Origin: Platerodrilus igneus
Taxonomy: Eukaryota; Arthropoda; Insecta; Coleoptera; Lycidae
Direction: 5' to 3'
NCBI GenBank assembly: GCA_036346225.1
Contig: JARFIW010001670.1
Span: 3,844,001-3,908,000 of the forward strand
DNA: 64,000 nucleotides
The notes beneath the pieces are model-generated. The model saw only the letters and a list, made by a program, of their open reading frames with translations, did not search any database and was not told the origin of the DNA. The translations under genes and the position numbers were made by a program. Each line of letters begins with the position of its first letter. Within the stretch, counting starts at the first letter, position 1. Positions 22,573-33,154 of this stretch are shown here, piece by piece.

Positions 22573-22772
22573 TGTGACAACATTCACACACGGGACCTCC
22601 ACTTTACCTCTCATCCGAACGAGGGCGTATTTTTGTGAAAAATGCTTGCCTAACATTTTTCAAGCGGACCTTGGGCGTTGTAGTGTTTATATATTCCACC
22701 AAATACCACTTTCATGATAATACTAAAGCTATATTTGCAAGTTGCCCTCTAGTTACATAAACTAAACCTTCA

Positions 22773-23545
22773 ATGTATTCAGTCAAGTTCAACTATAATA
22801 TAATCAAACAACCAACGCCTGAAAAAAAATTACTGAATTTATACAGACAATATAATTCAGAATATTATAGATATAAACTGAAAGCCATCAAAGGAGAGAT
22901 TAAGCAAATGATTGAGTTTGCACACTATCAATACATAAGGGAAATTGACTATCATATTTTACACAATCTCAAATGCTTTTGAAAATTTGGAAATCATAAA
23001 AAGGATCAAGTTTAGGTTTCAAATAAAATGTATCATAATAGAAATACAATCAATAGAACTCTGTCAATAGTGCAGACATTTGAGAACTATTTTAATAGTG
23101 TGTATCTTCAGGAAAAACACATTTCTGGAACTCCAGATTTAAATACGTCAACTATCTTGGGAAAAATAATATAATTCGGAATGAGGTGATAGAAGCTTTA
23201 AATAAACTGAACAGCAACCAGGCTGTGGATCCTCACGGCATACAGCATACATTCTTATGGGATGTACGCATTCATCTTTAATTTTTTCTGGAATTCATGT
23301 ATGTTTCCAGAAATGTGGAAAGTTGGACGAATAACCTCTATATGCAAATTTGAATCGAAAGTGAATATTAGTAATTATCGACCAGTTATAATTTGTTCTA
23401 CAATTTCTAATATGTATGAATCTGCACTCCATAAAGGGTTATATAAACCAGTGGAACATAGCAAATCTCCGTATTAACATGGCTTTGTGCCTGGTCGTAG
23501 TATCCTCACAAATCTTAGTTTATTTACTCAGTATGTTGTTATTGA
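22773..23545 (+). pseudogene. LINE reverse transcriptase, N-terminal half (relic)
   Basis: Frames in order give a linker region (PTPEKKLLNLYRQYNSEYYRYK, 22,815-22,880) and INRTLSIVQTFENYFNSVY (23,050-23,105). VIEALNKLNSNQAVDPHGI follows (23,190-23,245, the K-S-x-x-x-G-x-D-G-I position with the last D missing). Next are SCMFPEMWKVGRITSICK (23,295-23,350), ISNYRPVIICSTISNMYE (23,370-23,425, the N-Y-R-P-I-S-x-L fingers motif) and HGFVPGRSILTNLSLFTQYV (23,480-23,540). These are the RT motifs 0-2 of CR1/Jockey-like LINEs. Frameshifts and stops separate them. The sequence stops at about 23,545, where another insertion begins; motif A is found 1.6 kb downstream. Confidence 0.85.
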
Positions 23546-25145
23546 TTTTTCTCTCGCTGTATATATATATTTTCTGAGGCTGGTCTTTATTGAAGATGTA
23601 GTGTGGCAAAGCTGGTGTTGCGAAAGAAAAATAGCATGCTCTCGGTCTAAACTCGGGGTTTATTCCTGCGGAGGCATGAGATGGTCGGGGTACTTTCTAA
23701 CACTAAACTTGTCTTTAAATAAACTAGGGCAACACTGCGTCAATAAAGGTAACACACAAATTCATTCTAAGGATAGACGCAGATAAACCCTAAAAGTACA
23801 ATATCTACTTGAATTTAGAAATGAAGTAACATAATCTCTTTACTTATTTTTATCTCAATCAAAATGGAGAGGTTACTTATTTCATTTATTGAGCTGTTGG
23901 AAATAAAACGATTGTGAGATTTGACTAGTATCTAATAAAATTTGTTTCTTTTCAACTATGTACAAAAAAAATTAAAAAAGTTACAGTGTAAATATTATGG
24001 CACAAAAGTGAATGCTGATGGAAAATGTTAAATATGCAAAATTACAGCTATTAACAGATTAGACCTGTCATAAACAAAATTATTCAAAATCTTACTATAT
24101 TCTCTATATGCTGTAATCGAAGATCTTCTATATAGCTCATAAAGATTTTCTTTATTTTATACTTTAGTCTTTCTAAGGTTTTTACTGAATTATTTCAATA
24201 TGATGAATTATCTCAATACCAAGGTTGCTTAGTAACATAAAAGTGTCATCTATTTCAAACAAACATGGGAAACTTGACTTTTATCACAACACATGCTGTT
24301 TTGAGGTGTTGTTCTTAACAAACATTTAACAAAGGAATATGACGACATATAAAAATTGCCAATTCATCTAAACTACATCAAATTAAAATACGATTTGTTT
24401 CAACAAGATATCATTCAAACCTGCAAATCAAAAAGTCCTTAATTTTGTATTTCCTAACTAATTTCTTTCACTTTAGCTAAGTCACCTTCTCAAACAAAAC
24501 GTTCATCACTTACGTGTTGATTCCTCTGAATCACTTAAAAAGGAATTGTACTCACCAAAGCTTCACGGAGTTAAGTAATAACAATAAGATGCAGAACACC
24601 TGTTAACAAAACATCTAGAGCCCGCCATCTTTTTCTAGGAACCAGGAAAGCTTGTTTAGCAAAACTAAGATTTACATCTTAAGTAACGATGATTGGTATT
24701 AAAATGAGAATTTGTGTTATTTTTCTAATCCATAAATTATATATCTAAAGCTGCTTGCTAAAAATTAAAACTTCTTTAGTCATAATTAAAACGCCATATT
24801 TTAAATAACAAACCGTTTTATAAATACTTGTTCTTAGTTAAAACTACGTTCTAACAGAGCTGTGTGCTATGGCTCCAACACCAAGCTAAGTGCAATTGCC
24901 CCGAATAGAGTTTTCTTCTATTCATGGCAACCCCAAAAACTCACACCATCTTTTTTAAAAAACGTATCTAGAAACTACATGTCCAAGACAAGAAGGAACT
25001 ATGTTCTATTTCAACGCGTATGTTTGTCTAACTACGACTGCGCTAGAACAATAATTATATTAGCAGCGAAATTTTCCCTAAATTCCGGCAACCCACACAG
25101 CACTAAGTGCACTACGTATTTGCCTAAAACTAAAGCGTTACAAAG
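23546..25145. mobile_element. Unidentified ~1.6-kb insertion in the LINE
   Basis: The LINE reading stops at ...FTQYVV (23,540) and resumes with a motif A region at 25,155, so about 1.6 kb was inserted. The insert has a TATATATATA tract at 23,558-23,570 and no recognisable protein. Clear terminal repeats or a target duplication could not be found by eye, so the type is unknown. Confidence 0.5.
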
Positions 25146-25149
25146 CTTA

Positions 25150-26285
25150 TAGAGCTATTCAAGTAGATATAATTTATATAGACTTAAAAAAGGCTTTTGA
25201 TGGAATTGATAAAAGCACTTGCTGCTGTTACGGACGATTTTCGCGTGGCACAATTAATATCAACCTATCGGAGTAATAAAAAGCTGTTTGTTAAAATTAA
25301 GGGCACCACATCAAAAAATTTTACACCTACATCAGGTGTACTGCAAGCGTTCATCTTGGGACCACTGCTATTCCTTTTTATGGTAAATGCTTAACAAGAT
25401 ACACTTCAAAATTTCAACTGTATAGAAGAATTGATGAGTATGAAGGTTGTAGTAAATTACAGAGCGATTTCAATGGTAGTCTGGGGTAAGTCCTTCAACG
25501 TAAGCTGCAACATAAAGAAGTGTATGGTAATAACATTCGGCAATAAAAAGTCAATAATTTTATGCGATTATTCCATTGATGGGAATCAGCTGAACACGGT
25601 TTAATAAAATTAAGGGCATCTGTGTAGTTATAGCTGATAATCTGAAATATCGGGACCATATTTCTAACATTATTAACAAAGCATTTAGGGCATCGGGATT
25701 TATAATCATAAATCCAAATGATTTAAATATTAACCCTATGATATATCTTTACAGAGCTATTGTGAAATCTAAACTTATGTACTGTAGCAATGGTCACAGG
25801 ACCACGTTTCGTATTTAATAAACATGCTTGAAAGAGTTCAGAGAAAATTTTTAAAATATTGCTATTCAAAACGTACAAATATTACCTATCGAGAGGCATT
25901 GATCACAATATCTTCTTGTCAATGTTTAATTGTATATTGGTACAGAAATTATATTTTGATACGTCTATTGTTTTTATGCAAAAGTTACTCATAATGATAT
26001 AACCGATACCGAGTTCAAAAGCATATTAACTTTTAGGATTCCAAGGAGCAACATCAGAAATAAGATGTTTTATTTATCAACAGGAAGCACCAACTTCTTT
26101 AAGCACTGACCAACCTCAAAGGTGAGTAGTAATGTAAATATTTAAATGATGTTGACATATTTAACATATCATTAAGTTGTCTAAAAAATAATCTTGTTAA
26201 TATGTAATTATTCTCTGTTGTCTGGTTTACCTATTTATGGTGTGTTCTTTGTACTGCATAGTGAATAAATATATAAGTAAATCAC
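25150..26285 (+). pseudogene. LINE reverse transcriptase, C-terminal half (relic)
   Basis: It begins with QVDIIYIDLKKAFDGIDK (25,160-25,215), RT motif A with the catalytic aspartate in I-D-L-K-K-A-F-D. Following pieces are TSGVLQAFILGPLLFLFMVN (25,330-25,392, motif B region: usually V-P-Q-G-S-x-L-G-P-L-L-F), a degraded catalytic Y-x-D-D segment near 25,410-25,430, and YRDHISNIINKAFRASGFI (25,655-25,710). YLYRAIVKSKLMYCS (25,745-25,790) is the thumb/C-terminal region of Jockey/CR1-like enzymes. Remains of the C-terminal R-I-P-R-S-N-x-R-N block lie near 26,040. The copy is inactive. It ends in an AATAAATATATAAGTAAAT tail near 26,285. Confidence 0.82.
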
Positions 26286-26429
26286 AAATAATTGCAAAAC
26301 CTGATTTTGGAAAATTTCCTTTGCCATTAACAACTTACGCCTACCATTTGCTAATACGCACAAACAACCATTAATTTGAATACTGGACATTGAAATTATA
26401 TAATTTTTGGTAACACATTCTCGACCTTA

Positions 26430-26735
26430 GACTATGTGCATACTTTGAGTTGGAAGTAACATAGCATTTTAAACTCCCTGCTATAACTTCTCCTACTTTA
26501 AGTTGAAAGCGATAGATGCATTTGCTTCCATTAATCTACTTTTTCAAGTTTCCCACTAAGCTTGTCCTATTTAGAGTTGAAACTAACATAGCATTTACTC
26601 AGCGAACCCACTTTCAAATTTACTGCAAAGCTTGACTTACTTGGAGTTGAAAATAACACAGCTATTGGACTATTTTTTTAATTTCCCGCCAGAGCTTGAC
26701 CCACTTTGAATTGAAAGTAACACTTTACATCGACT
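26430..26735. repeat. Diverged ~65-75-bp tandem repeats (about five units)
   Basis: Units share a CTACTTTGAGTTGAAAGTAACATAGCATTT start and a TTTCAAATTTCCCGC-AAGCTTGAC end. Clear unit starts are near 26,438, 26,500, 26,572, 26,640 and 26,702. Divergence between units is high, so the array is old. Confidence 0.7.
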
Positions 26736-28380
26736 ATTCAACTCAAGACAAAGAATACATTCTAAGAATACAAAATAAATAAGACGCTGAAGATATTGCA
26801 TCACCCATACCATGATGCAAAAGTGACATAACTTTATTTGCTTTTTTTACTTTTCTACTCCCTGCATCGTCAACCCTACATGCATGAGCATGAATTTTAA
26901 AAATATCTTGACACTAATGGAAAACTAAATCAGGGTTTACGTGTTGCTAAAAGGTTGAGCACTCTGTAACTTGATTAGATAATAAAGAAATAGATTAGCA
27001 ACAAATAAATAGGTTTGTACAATATTGTCAAAATGTTACACGCCATGGATTAGTTCTTAGCAAGCAGTCGATATAACTATAAATTAGATGAACCTATGAC
27101 AACCAAAATTATCAGACATTATATGAAGTAGGGTGTTATGTTTTAGCTTAGTGTGTGAAATGGGTATCAGGAATATGACACTGTGAAATATAAGCAAAGC
27201 AAATATTGGGTACAATAGGAACTGTTTCTTTAATCATCTTAACAATTCAGAACTTAAAATTGCTGTTTAATTTACCTAATATCCTGCATATACTAAAAAT
27301 TGACCAGAAACCATTTATTTGACCAATTGTTTGCATATTGAAAAAACAGAAAAAGAATATATTGAACGAGAAACTTTTATAGACGAGGTTCAAGATCTAA
27401 TTATTCAGATTGATGATAATAGTGATTATTCAGATGGTTACTTATTGTCAAAAGATAAGTCGGATGATGTTAAAAGTTTGGGGTGTGAACCCATTTAAAC
27501 TAATTTATGTTTCACACTTCTGTAAAATAGTTAAATGACAGTCCCTACTTAGCATTTGTAAAAAATAGGTATAATAAACGCATTAATTATTTTGTTGTAT
27601 AAGTTGGAAGTTATTTAAAAACAGGAAAGCCCAAGGCAAAAAGAAACTTTGCGTAATTATTACATTACGTTTTGTACATTATCATTTATTGCTAAGATGT
27701 TGAAACAAAACTTTTTTAAAGACGGAAGCGGTATTTGTATCAAGATATATTATTTTTATTTGTAGATGAGTGAAAAGACAACACAAACTATTAACAAAAA
27801 TATCCTTTAGTTGCCCGCAATTTTCTGCTTTGGCAGCAATGGTTGTGCAAGCATTCGATGTTTTCTCTTTTCACTTGTTTATTTGGATTATTGATATAAC
27901 CCCTCCACACTCAAGTTCTTTCAAGGTTACCTACCCTCCGATAATAATGGTGCATACTCTTTACCCTGCGCGTTTCCTGGATTAAGATTTTTAAGTTTAA
28001 AGTTATTTAAAAAAAATTACACAATAAAAATTTTTTAATCATGAACATTGATGATGTCCGCAGATAACACTATGCACAAGTATTCCACGTTTGTCAGAGA
28101 GTGCTTTATAGACTAAACTTATGAAAACTCACTTGTATCGTGAGGATGACATAAACCATTTCAGCTTTTAATATGTAACCTTCGGTTTTATTTTTAAAAT
28201 AACAAATTACACCGTGCATATTTTTCCTTTTAAAAACCAGTAATGTAAGCAGGTATATTTCATATATACGTTCCAAGTAATCCCTTTTGGATAGATAAGT
28301 TTTAGCTTTTACATTCATGCTACAGCAGTTTCTACGTTTTCCAAGAATTAGCAGCAAGGGACATATCACGCTTCACGTGC
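26736..28380. other. AT-rich sequence with short acidic frame, no identified gene
   Basis: Nothing recognised. An open stretch at about 27,340-27,498 (+) encodes an acidic segment with VQDLIIQIDDNSDYSDGYLL and ends in TAA. It could be a transposon N-terminus but has no diagnostic motif. Confidence 0.4.
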
Positions 28381-29260
28381 ATGTCGCATGCCTGTTAATT
28401 TCCACTGTCCGTTACACCCCCGGTGATTTGCTAGAAGGGCAAAGCAGGGTATTCAGTAATTTATAACAGTCAGTGTTTGTTGGGTACTAAAAGGGTGAAG
28501 ATGTGAAGGATGAGTGTACGGTCGTAAGACGAGAAGCAAGTGACGCACTGAAGTGGGCTAAGTAATTCGTGTCAAAGGACGGTTTTCTTTGAACGTAATT
28601 CAATTTCTAGTAATCTTGGAGGATATATATAGCACGTTGACAAAATAAGGTTTGGTATAACCGTAACGAGTTTGATATTTATAGGATCGGATTTAATAAT
28701 TCGAAGATTGGTGGCGTGGTGCAAAGCCTCTGAAGTAATTTAGTGTAACCCTCATACTCAACAAACACGGTTTATTAGTAAATAAGGTATCAGTTTTAAG
28801 TGTCGATTTAAGTAATTAGCTAGTAGCGAGTTCCCAGAGAACTTAAATTATTTCCGGAGTGAAGGTGGTCTTGATTAAAAAATCATTCCGTTACAATTAA
28901 TTAATGTGGGAGACGTACCATCCTGTTGATCGTATTCCGACTCAATGGCGCTGTGCACATAAAGGATTTCACGAATAAATTAAATCGAGCCGCTTGCTGG
29001 TGGTGCCTTCTTGGAACTTCGACGTATGAACGAGAATTACAAAGGGGAACCGTATGCAGAATTCCTGTAATGATTAATTGCCCAGTACTGTGAGTAACAT
29101 GTTCTTGTATAACTGTTTATGCTTTGTCCGATATTATTTGTAGCGCATGAAATTGCATGTTCACCATGATTTATTTTTAATTATTTAGCTGTGTAATATC
29201 CGATTAATACGAGGATCCTCTAGGGTGTAAGTTAAGAACTTTCTCGATTATGAAATTAAA

Positions 29261-29301
<41 letters not shown>

Positions 29302-30060
29302 TGACCATACTTGAATCCGAAGTAGTAGTTAAATAAATAAGATATTAACGAAAAGTGACTTCTGATTAATTTAGCTGTGAATTTTTTAGGAACAGCGTTT
29401 TGCGTAATTTCAATTACAGTTAATTAATTTAAGGAACTAATTTTTGACCAGAATTATGCTTGTCTGTGAACAGGAATTCAGACACTATCTTTTAGTTTGG
29501 TGGGAACGTTACTTAATTAATGAATTTTAATGTACGATATTTAATATGTTAGTTATTTCAACCGTAAGCAGAGATGACTGACGTACGAAGAACAGGAAAT
29601 GCAAGTCAGCTTGGCAGCACCGGACATTCCTATCACAACGCATGACTTACCTGGGTTCTTGTCTGAAAAAGTCGAGTTTTCCCTCGTCTTGTAGGCCTCT
29701 CTGAAGGACAAAGAATCCGTGCTATTTTAGGCAGAACTCCAATAAAATCAGAGTGGTGCCCATTATATTACCTAACTTGAGACTAACGTCAATATATATT
29801 ATTTTCACTTCACTCCCCGTCGACCCAGGCCCATCGCGACTAGCGAACCGAGCCGCGGTAAGTTTACTTGGAGCAGACTTATCACGTTTTGTTCATGCCC
29901 TCTCCCCTTCCAACTCTATGACAATTTGGCATGTAGGAAATAGGGGTAGGAGTGGAGGGTGGCCGAGAGAGTAATAATTGTCACCCAGTATAACAGTTAC
30001 AGGCATGCTATTATTTCCTTTTTTTACTAATAACGTTATCTATTTCTGTACAGGTATGTT
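28381..30060. other. GC-richer stretch with splice-like sites, function unknown
   Basis: This stretch stands out from its surroundings by higher GC, notably 29,815-29,865 (CCCGTCGACCCAGGCCCATCGCGAC...GAGCCGCG). A GTAAGTTTAC donor-like site follows at 29,859 and a TTTCTGTACAG acceptor-like site precedes 30,054. It could be an untranslated first exon of a distant gene or part of an unrecognised element. No protein similarity is seen. Confidence 0.25.
29261..29297. repeat. (TA)n microsatellite
   Basis: Uninterrupted TA dinucleotides over about 37 bases. Confidence 0.95.
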
Positions 30061-30399
30061 GTACCTAAGGCAATGAAGTTGTTCTGTCGGTAAAGTAGGA
30101 ATCTTTGCCAATGTCAGATTTTGTTGGTGTTGATGTATCAGTGTCTGATTTTTAAAGGTATGTAGACTCATTTAATTAAGTTTATTTGGTTACATATTTG
30201 GTACCCATATATTACATTTTTAATGTAATTTAAGCCCACATAATAAGTTATTCTTTAATTTAGATGATTAATCATTGTGATTTAATGAATATAAGTGTGT
30301 AATTTGGCGTTATAATGGCTATATGCGTGTGAATAATGAAAGCTGGCCACTCTTACTCCCAAAATTACATTCACATAGGTAAAGTATTTCTTTATAAAT

Positions 30400-32190
30400 T
30401 GTTACATTTTAGATGACTCAGTTTCACAAAAGAAGTGACAAAACACGATAGAATGCTGAACAATTTAACGCAGCAATAAATAGAAGTAGAAACGTTCGCG
30501 AAGTTACAGGAAGTTCTTCCATTTCCAAACCTACACTTCTAGTACGATTAAAGAGAAATGACAAAAGGGGGACTTTTTTTAGGCAGTAATTCAGTATTTA
30601 CTAAAGAAAAATAAAACGCATGAGCAACGCAGGTTATAACATTGTCAAAACATTTTTATAGAATAACTCACACAGAAATTAAAAATGTGCCTATATGAAT
30701 ACGCTAAAGAAAAACAATTACATCAACCATTTTCTAAAGAGAAAAACTTTGCGAGAGGAGACTGGCTGACCGGCTTTCTTAAAATAAATTTAACGATTCT
30801 ATTAAGAAAACCAGAGGCGACGAGCATCAACTTTATATCTGCATTCAATAAAACCGAAGCAGACATATTATTCTTTAATTTAAAATTTCCTTAAAATAAG
30901 TAGAGATTTTCGGCTACCAAATATATAATGCAGACGAGACGGTTATAATAACTATCCAAAACCCCGTCAAAATACTTTTTCAAAAAGAACAAAAAAGAGT
31001 CGGCTGCATAACAAGCAAAGAAAGAGGTGAAACAACAACAATTGTGTGCTGCATAAGTACCTCAGGAACATATATTCTACTTTAATTTATTTATGCGCGC
31101 AAACGAATGTGACCAGGGTTAAAGAAAAATTAACCACTAAATGCAGTCTGCTGCTACTCAGACAATGGGTGGATAAATGAGCACATACTTTTAGAATGAC
31201 TTGAGCATTATTACGGTGTAGTAAAACCTTCGATAGAAGATCCAATTTTGTTATTAGTCAACAATCGCAGTAGCCACTGTACATTAGAAGCGTTCAATTT
31301 CTGCAAAGAAAGAGGAATTGTGGTGTTAACGATACCCCCTGATACACCGCATTGACTCAAACTGGATGTGGCTTTTCACTCATCCTTCAAATTGGCATGT
31401 AGTACTGAATTATCTATTATCGAAGAAGTCATTCTCATGAACGTATCACAACGTTTCAAATAGCTGAAATATCTCAAAAACACATGACCGCGTTGTCATA
31501 CCAATCAAAGCGATTAAAGGTTTTCAGAAAAAAAAAGTATATTTTCATACAATACTGAAAATTTTACCGATGAAGATTTTGCTCCAGCTGCATTGTTCGT
31601 ACAAGAAAAATATGTATTAAAGAAAAAATCAATAGAAGAAAGTAACTGAACTAGTTAAGGAGACGGATAATAAAAATGATAAATGAAATAAAGAAAATAC
31701 GATGCATGATGAGCACGACTTATCGCTTGTTAACATAATTCTACTACTAAGTTGTGCAAAAGAGGATTCAATTGGCAATAAAAGATCCGACCATAAAAAT
31801 AGCAGGAAGCAGTATCCAGAAATATTGACTTCAATATTAATAAACCCCAATTCTAGAAGAAAAAACAGCTAAAAAATCAAATAAGAAATAAAGTTGACAA
31901 AGGAACCAAATGAGAAATAGTTATGGAAGGATCAACCCCTGTACAAACCAGTTCTATTCGTAGGATAGTACCAAAAAGAAATTGCATTAGAACACAGAAG
32001 ATACGTCAAGTGAAAATGAGAATGACCGTGATAGTGACATTAATGAAGATACATGTGCAAATAGTAGCGAATTTGGTAAGAATAGAGAACTGTGGATCCT
32101 GTTTAGCATTTGTTACCTTTGAGCACACAGAGGCTGTACCAATTTTAAGAGAATAACCAACATTAGTAATTTTTGCAATTATTTTTAAAT
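30400..32190 (+). pseudogene. Pogo-like (CENP-B/DDE) transposase relic
   Basis: Ordered blocks match a pogo-type transposase. An N-terminal helix-turn-helix region is at 30,440-30,560. HQPFSKEKNFARGDWLTGFLK and LRKPEATSINFISAFNKTEAD (30,727-30,865) form the CENP-B-like half. YNADETVIITIQ (30,927-30,965) carries the first acidic pair, then KRVGCITSKERGETTTIVCCIS (31,000-31,065). ILLLVNNRSSHCTLEAFNFCKERGIVVLTIPPDTPH (31,248-31,355) follows, where the family's L-L-D-N-H has the catalytic D replaced by N. A C-terminal acidic stretch and the remains of a C-x-x-C finger with AHRGC lie at 31,990-32,145. Stops and shifts show that it is inactive. GGCCA-containing sequences near 30,343 and 32,212 in opposite orientation may be terminal repeats. 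Confidence 0.85.
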
Positions 32191-32584
32191 AGGGGTAATA
32201 GTGGGTAAATATGGCCACCCTTAGTATTCAGAAAAAGTGATCTAATTTTTACTCTGTTTAAAAATCTTTTGTTAATAAAGTTTGAAGTAATAAGGTCTGA
32301 AGTTTTATTTATTATTTATTTATTATGTAGCAATATAAATTCAAAAAAATATTTAGGCGGTCGCCATTCTCCCCCTTTCTCGTATATGTTCTTATTATGT
32401 TCCTTATAAAAAATTTCTAAAAACTTAGAGATATAACGGAAATTCACACTTAGTTTTCCAACAAATATCGTTCTTCATTTCGATTTGTTGCCACAGATCC
32501 CAAAAGTAAGTCTTGCATCTTTTCTTGGTATGATACCCTGAAGAGTAAGTATTATAACGGACACTTTTGATGAATATGTCATTT
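32191..32584. other. Spacer, no gene seen
   Basis: AT-rich sequence after the pogo relic; no frame recognised. Confidence 0.4.
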
Positions 32585-33150
32585 ACTATTATTTATACCC
32601 CAAACTATCTCTGATGTAATTCCATTCCGTATCTACTTCCTTAGTATCATAAATTTTTCCCTTTGCCTTTCGCGACTCGTTTGACTTTTTCTGAAATCTT
32701 GTATGTATATTTTTATCTTCTAGCTTCTCAAAGTCAAAGTGCTTTTTTTCTGGTACTTTTTGTTTAATTATTAAATTTAAGCGCGGCTTTCATATTTAGT
32801 ATGTTGTGGTCAGTGTCTATATTTCCTTTTGGGTAACTTCTACAGTCTTTTAGTTGATTGCTAAACCGTTGTGGAACTAATCTATTTAATATCTGTCTAT
32901 GTCTCCTGGCATTCTCCACGTGTATCGTCTTCTAGCATTATGTTAAAATGTGTTTGTGAATGATAAATTGTTTTTGCCGTAAAATTCCACCAGCCTTCTA
33001 TCGTTTCATCATCGATAAAAGCTTTCACGAAATGAGGTCATCTTTAGAGATTCTGTGCATGCTACATATATTAATATTGTGGTTTTCAAGTTTTCCTTTA
33101 GTAGATTATTTAGTATAAAGTGATAGCTGCTAAGCTTGTGTTCTTATTAA
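32585..33150 (-). mobile_element. LINE endonuclease-region fragment, duplicate of 34,430-34,990
   Basis: Matches the segment at 34,430-34,987 throughout: ATTCCATTC-GTATCTACTT-CTTAGTA, GGTCAGTGTCTAT, CTTCTACAGTCTTTTA-TTGATT and TAGTAGATTATTTAGTA. It ends in AAGTGATAGCTGCTAAGCTTGTGTTCTT. The last part reads through the place where the other copy is interrupted at 34,988, so it serves as an empty-site reference. Confidence 0.85.
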
Positions 33151-33154
33151 TTAT

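Larger units (their letters stand above)
21158..22683 (-). mobile_element. tRNA-derived SINE (copy 4), second insertion at the same site, split
   Basis: The 3' half is at 21,158-21,278 (CCACCCGAAGGTACTACATTGACTAGGAAGCGAG...TTTAACGTG) and the 5' half at 22,573-22,683 (TGTGACAACATTCACACACGGGACC...AAGCGGACCTTGGGCGTTGTAG). The missing bases line up across the interruption. About 24 bp covering the B box are deleted. A third copy of TGTTTATATATTCC follows at 22,684-22,697, so this SINE used the duplicated target of copy 3. Confidence 0.88.
19340..26285 (+). mobile_element. CR1/Jockey-type LINE carrying several nested insertions
   Basis: Pieces of a single LINE occur in order on the plus strand: a zinc-finger ORF1 fragment (19.36-19.82 kb), endonuclease start (20.54-20.83 kb), RT N-terminal half (22.77-23.54 kb) and RT C-terminal half (25.15-26.1 kb). 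It ends at about 26,285 in an AATAAATATATAAGTAAAT tail. Between them lie two SINEs, an LTR-element fragment and a 1.6-kb insert, each described separately. The interruption points make sense only if the LINE is the oldest layer. Confidence 0.75.
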
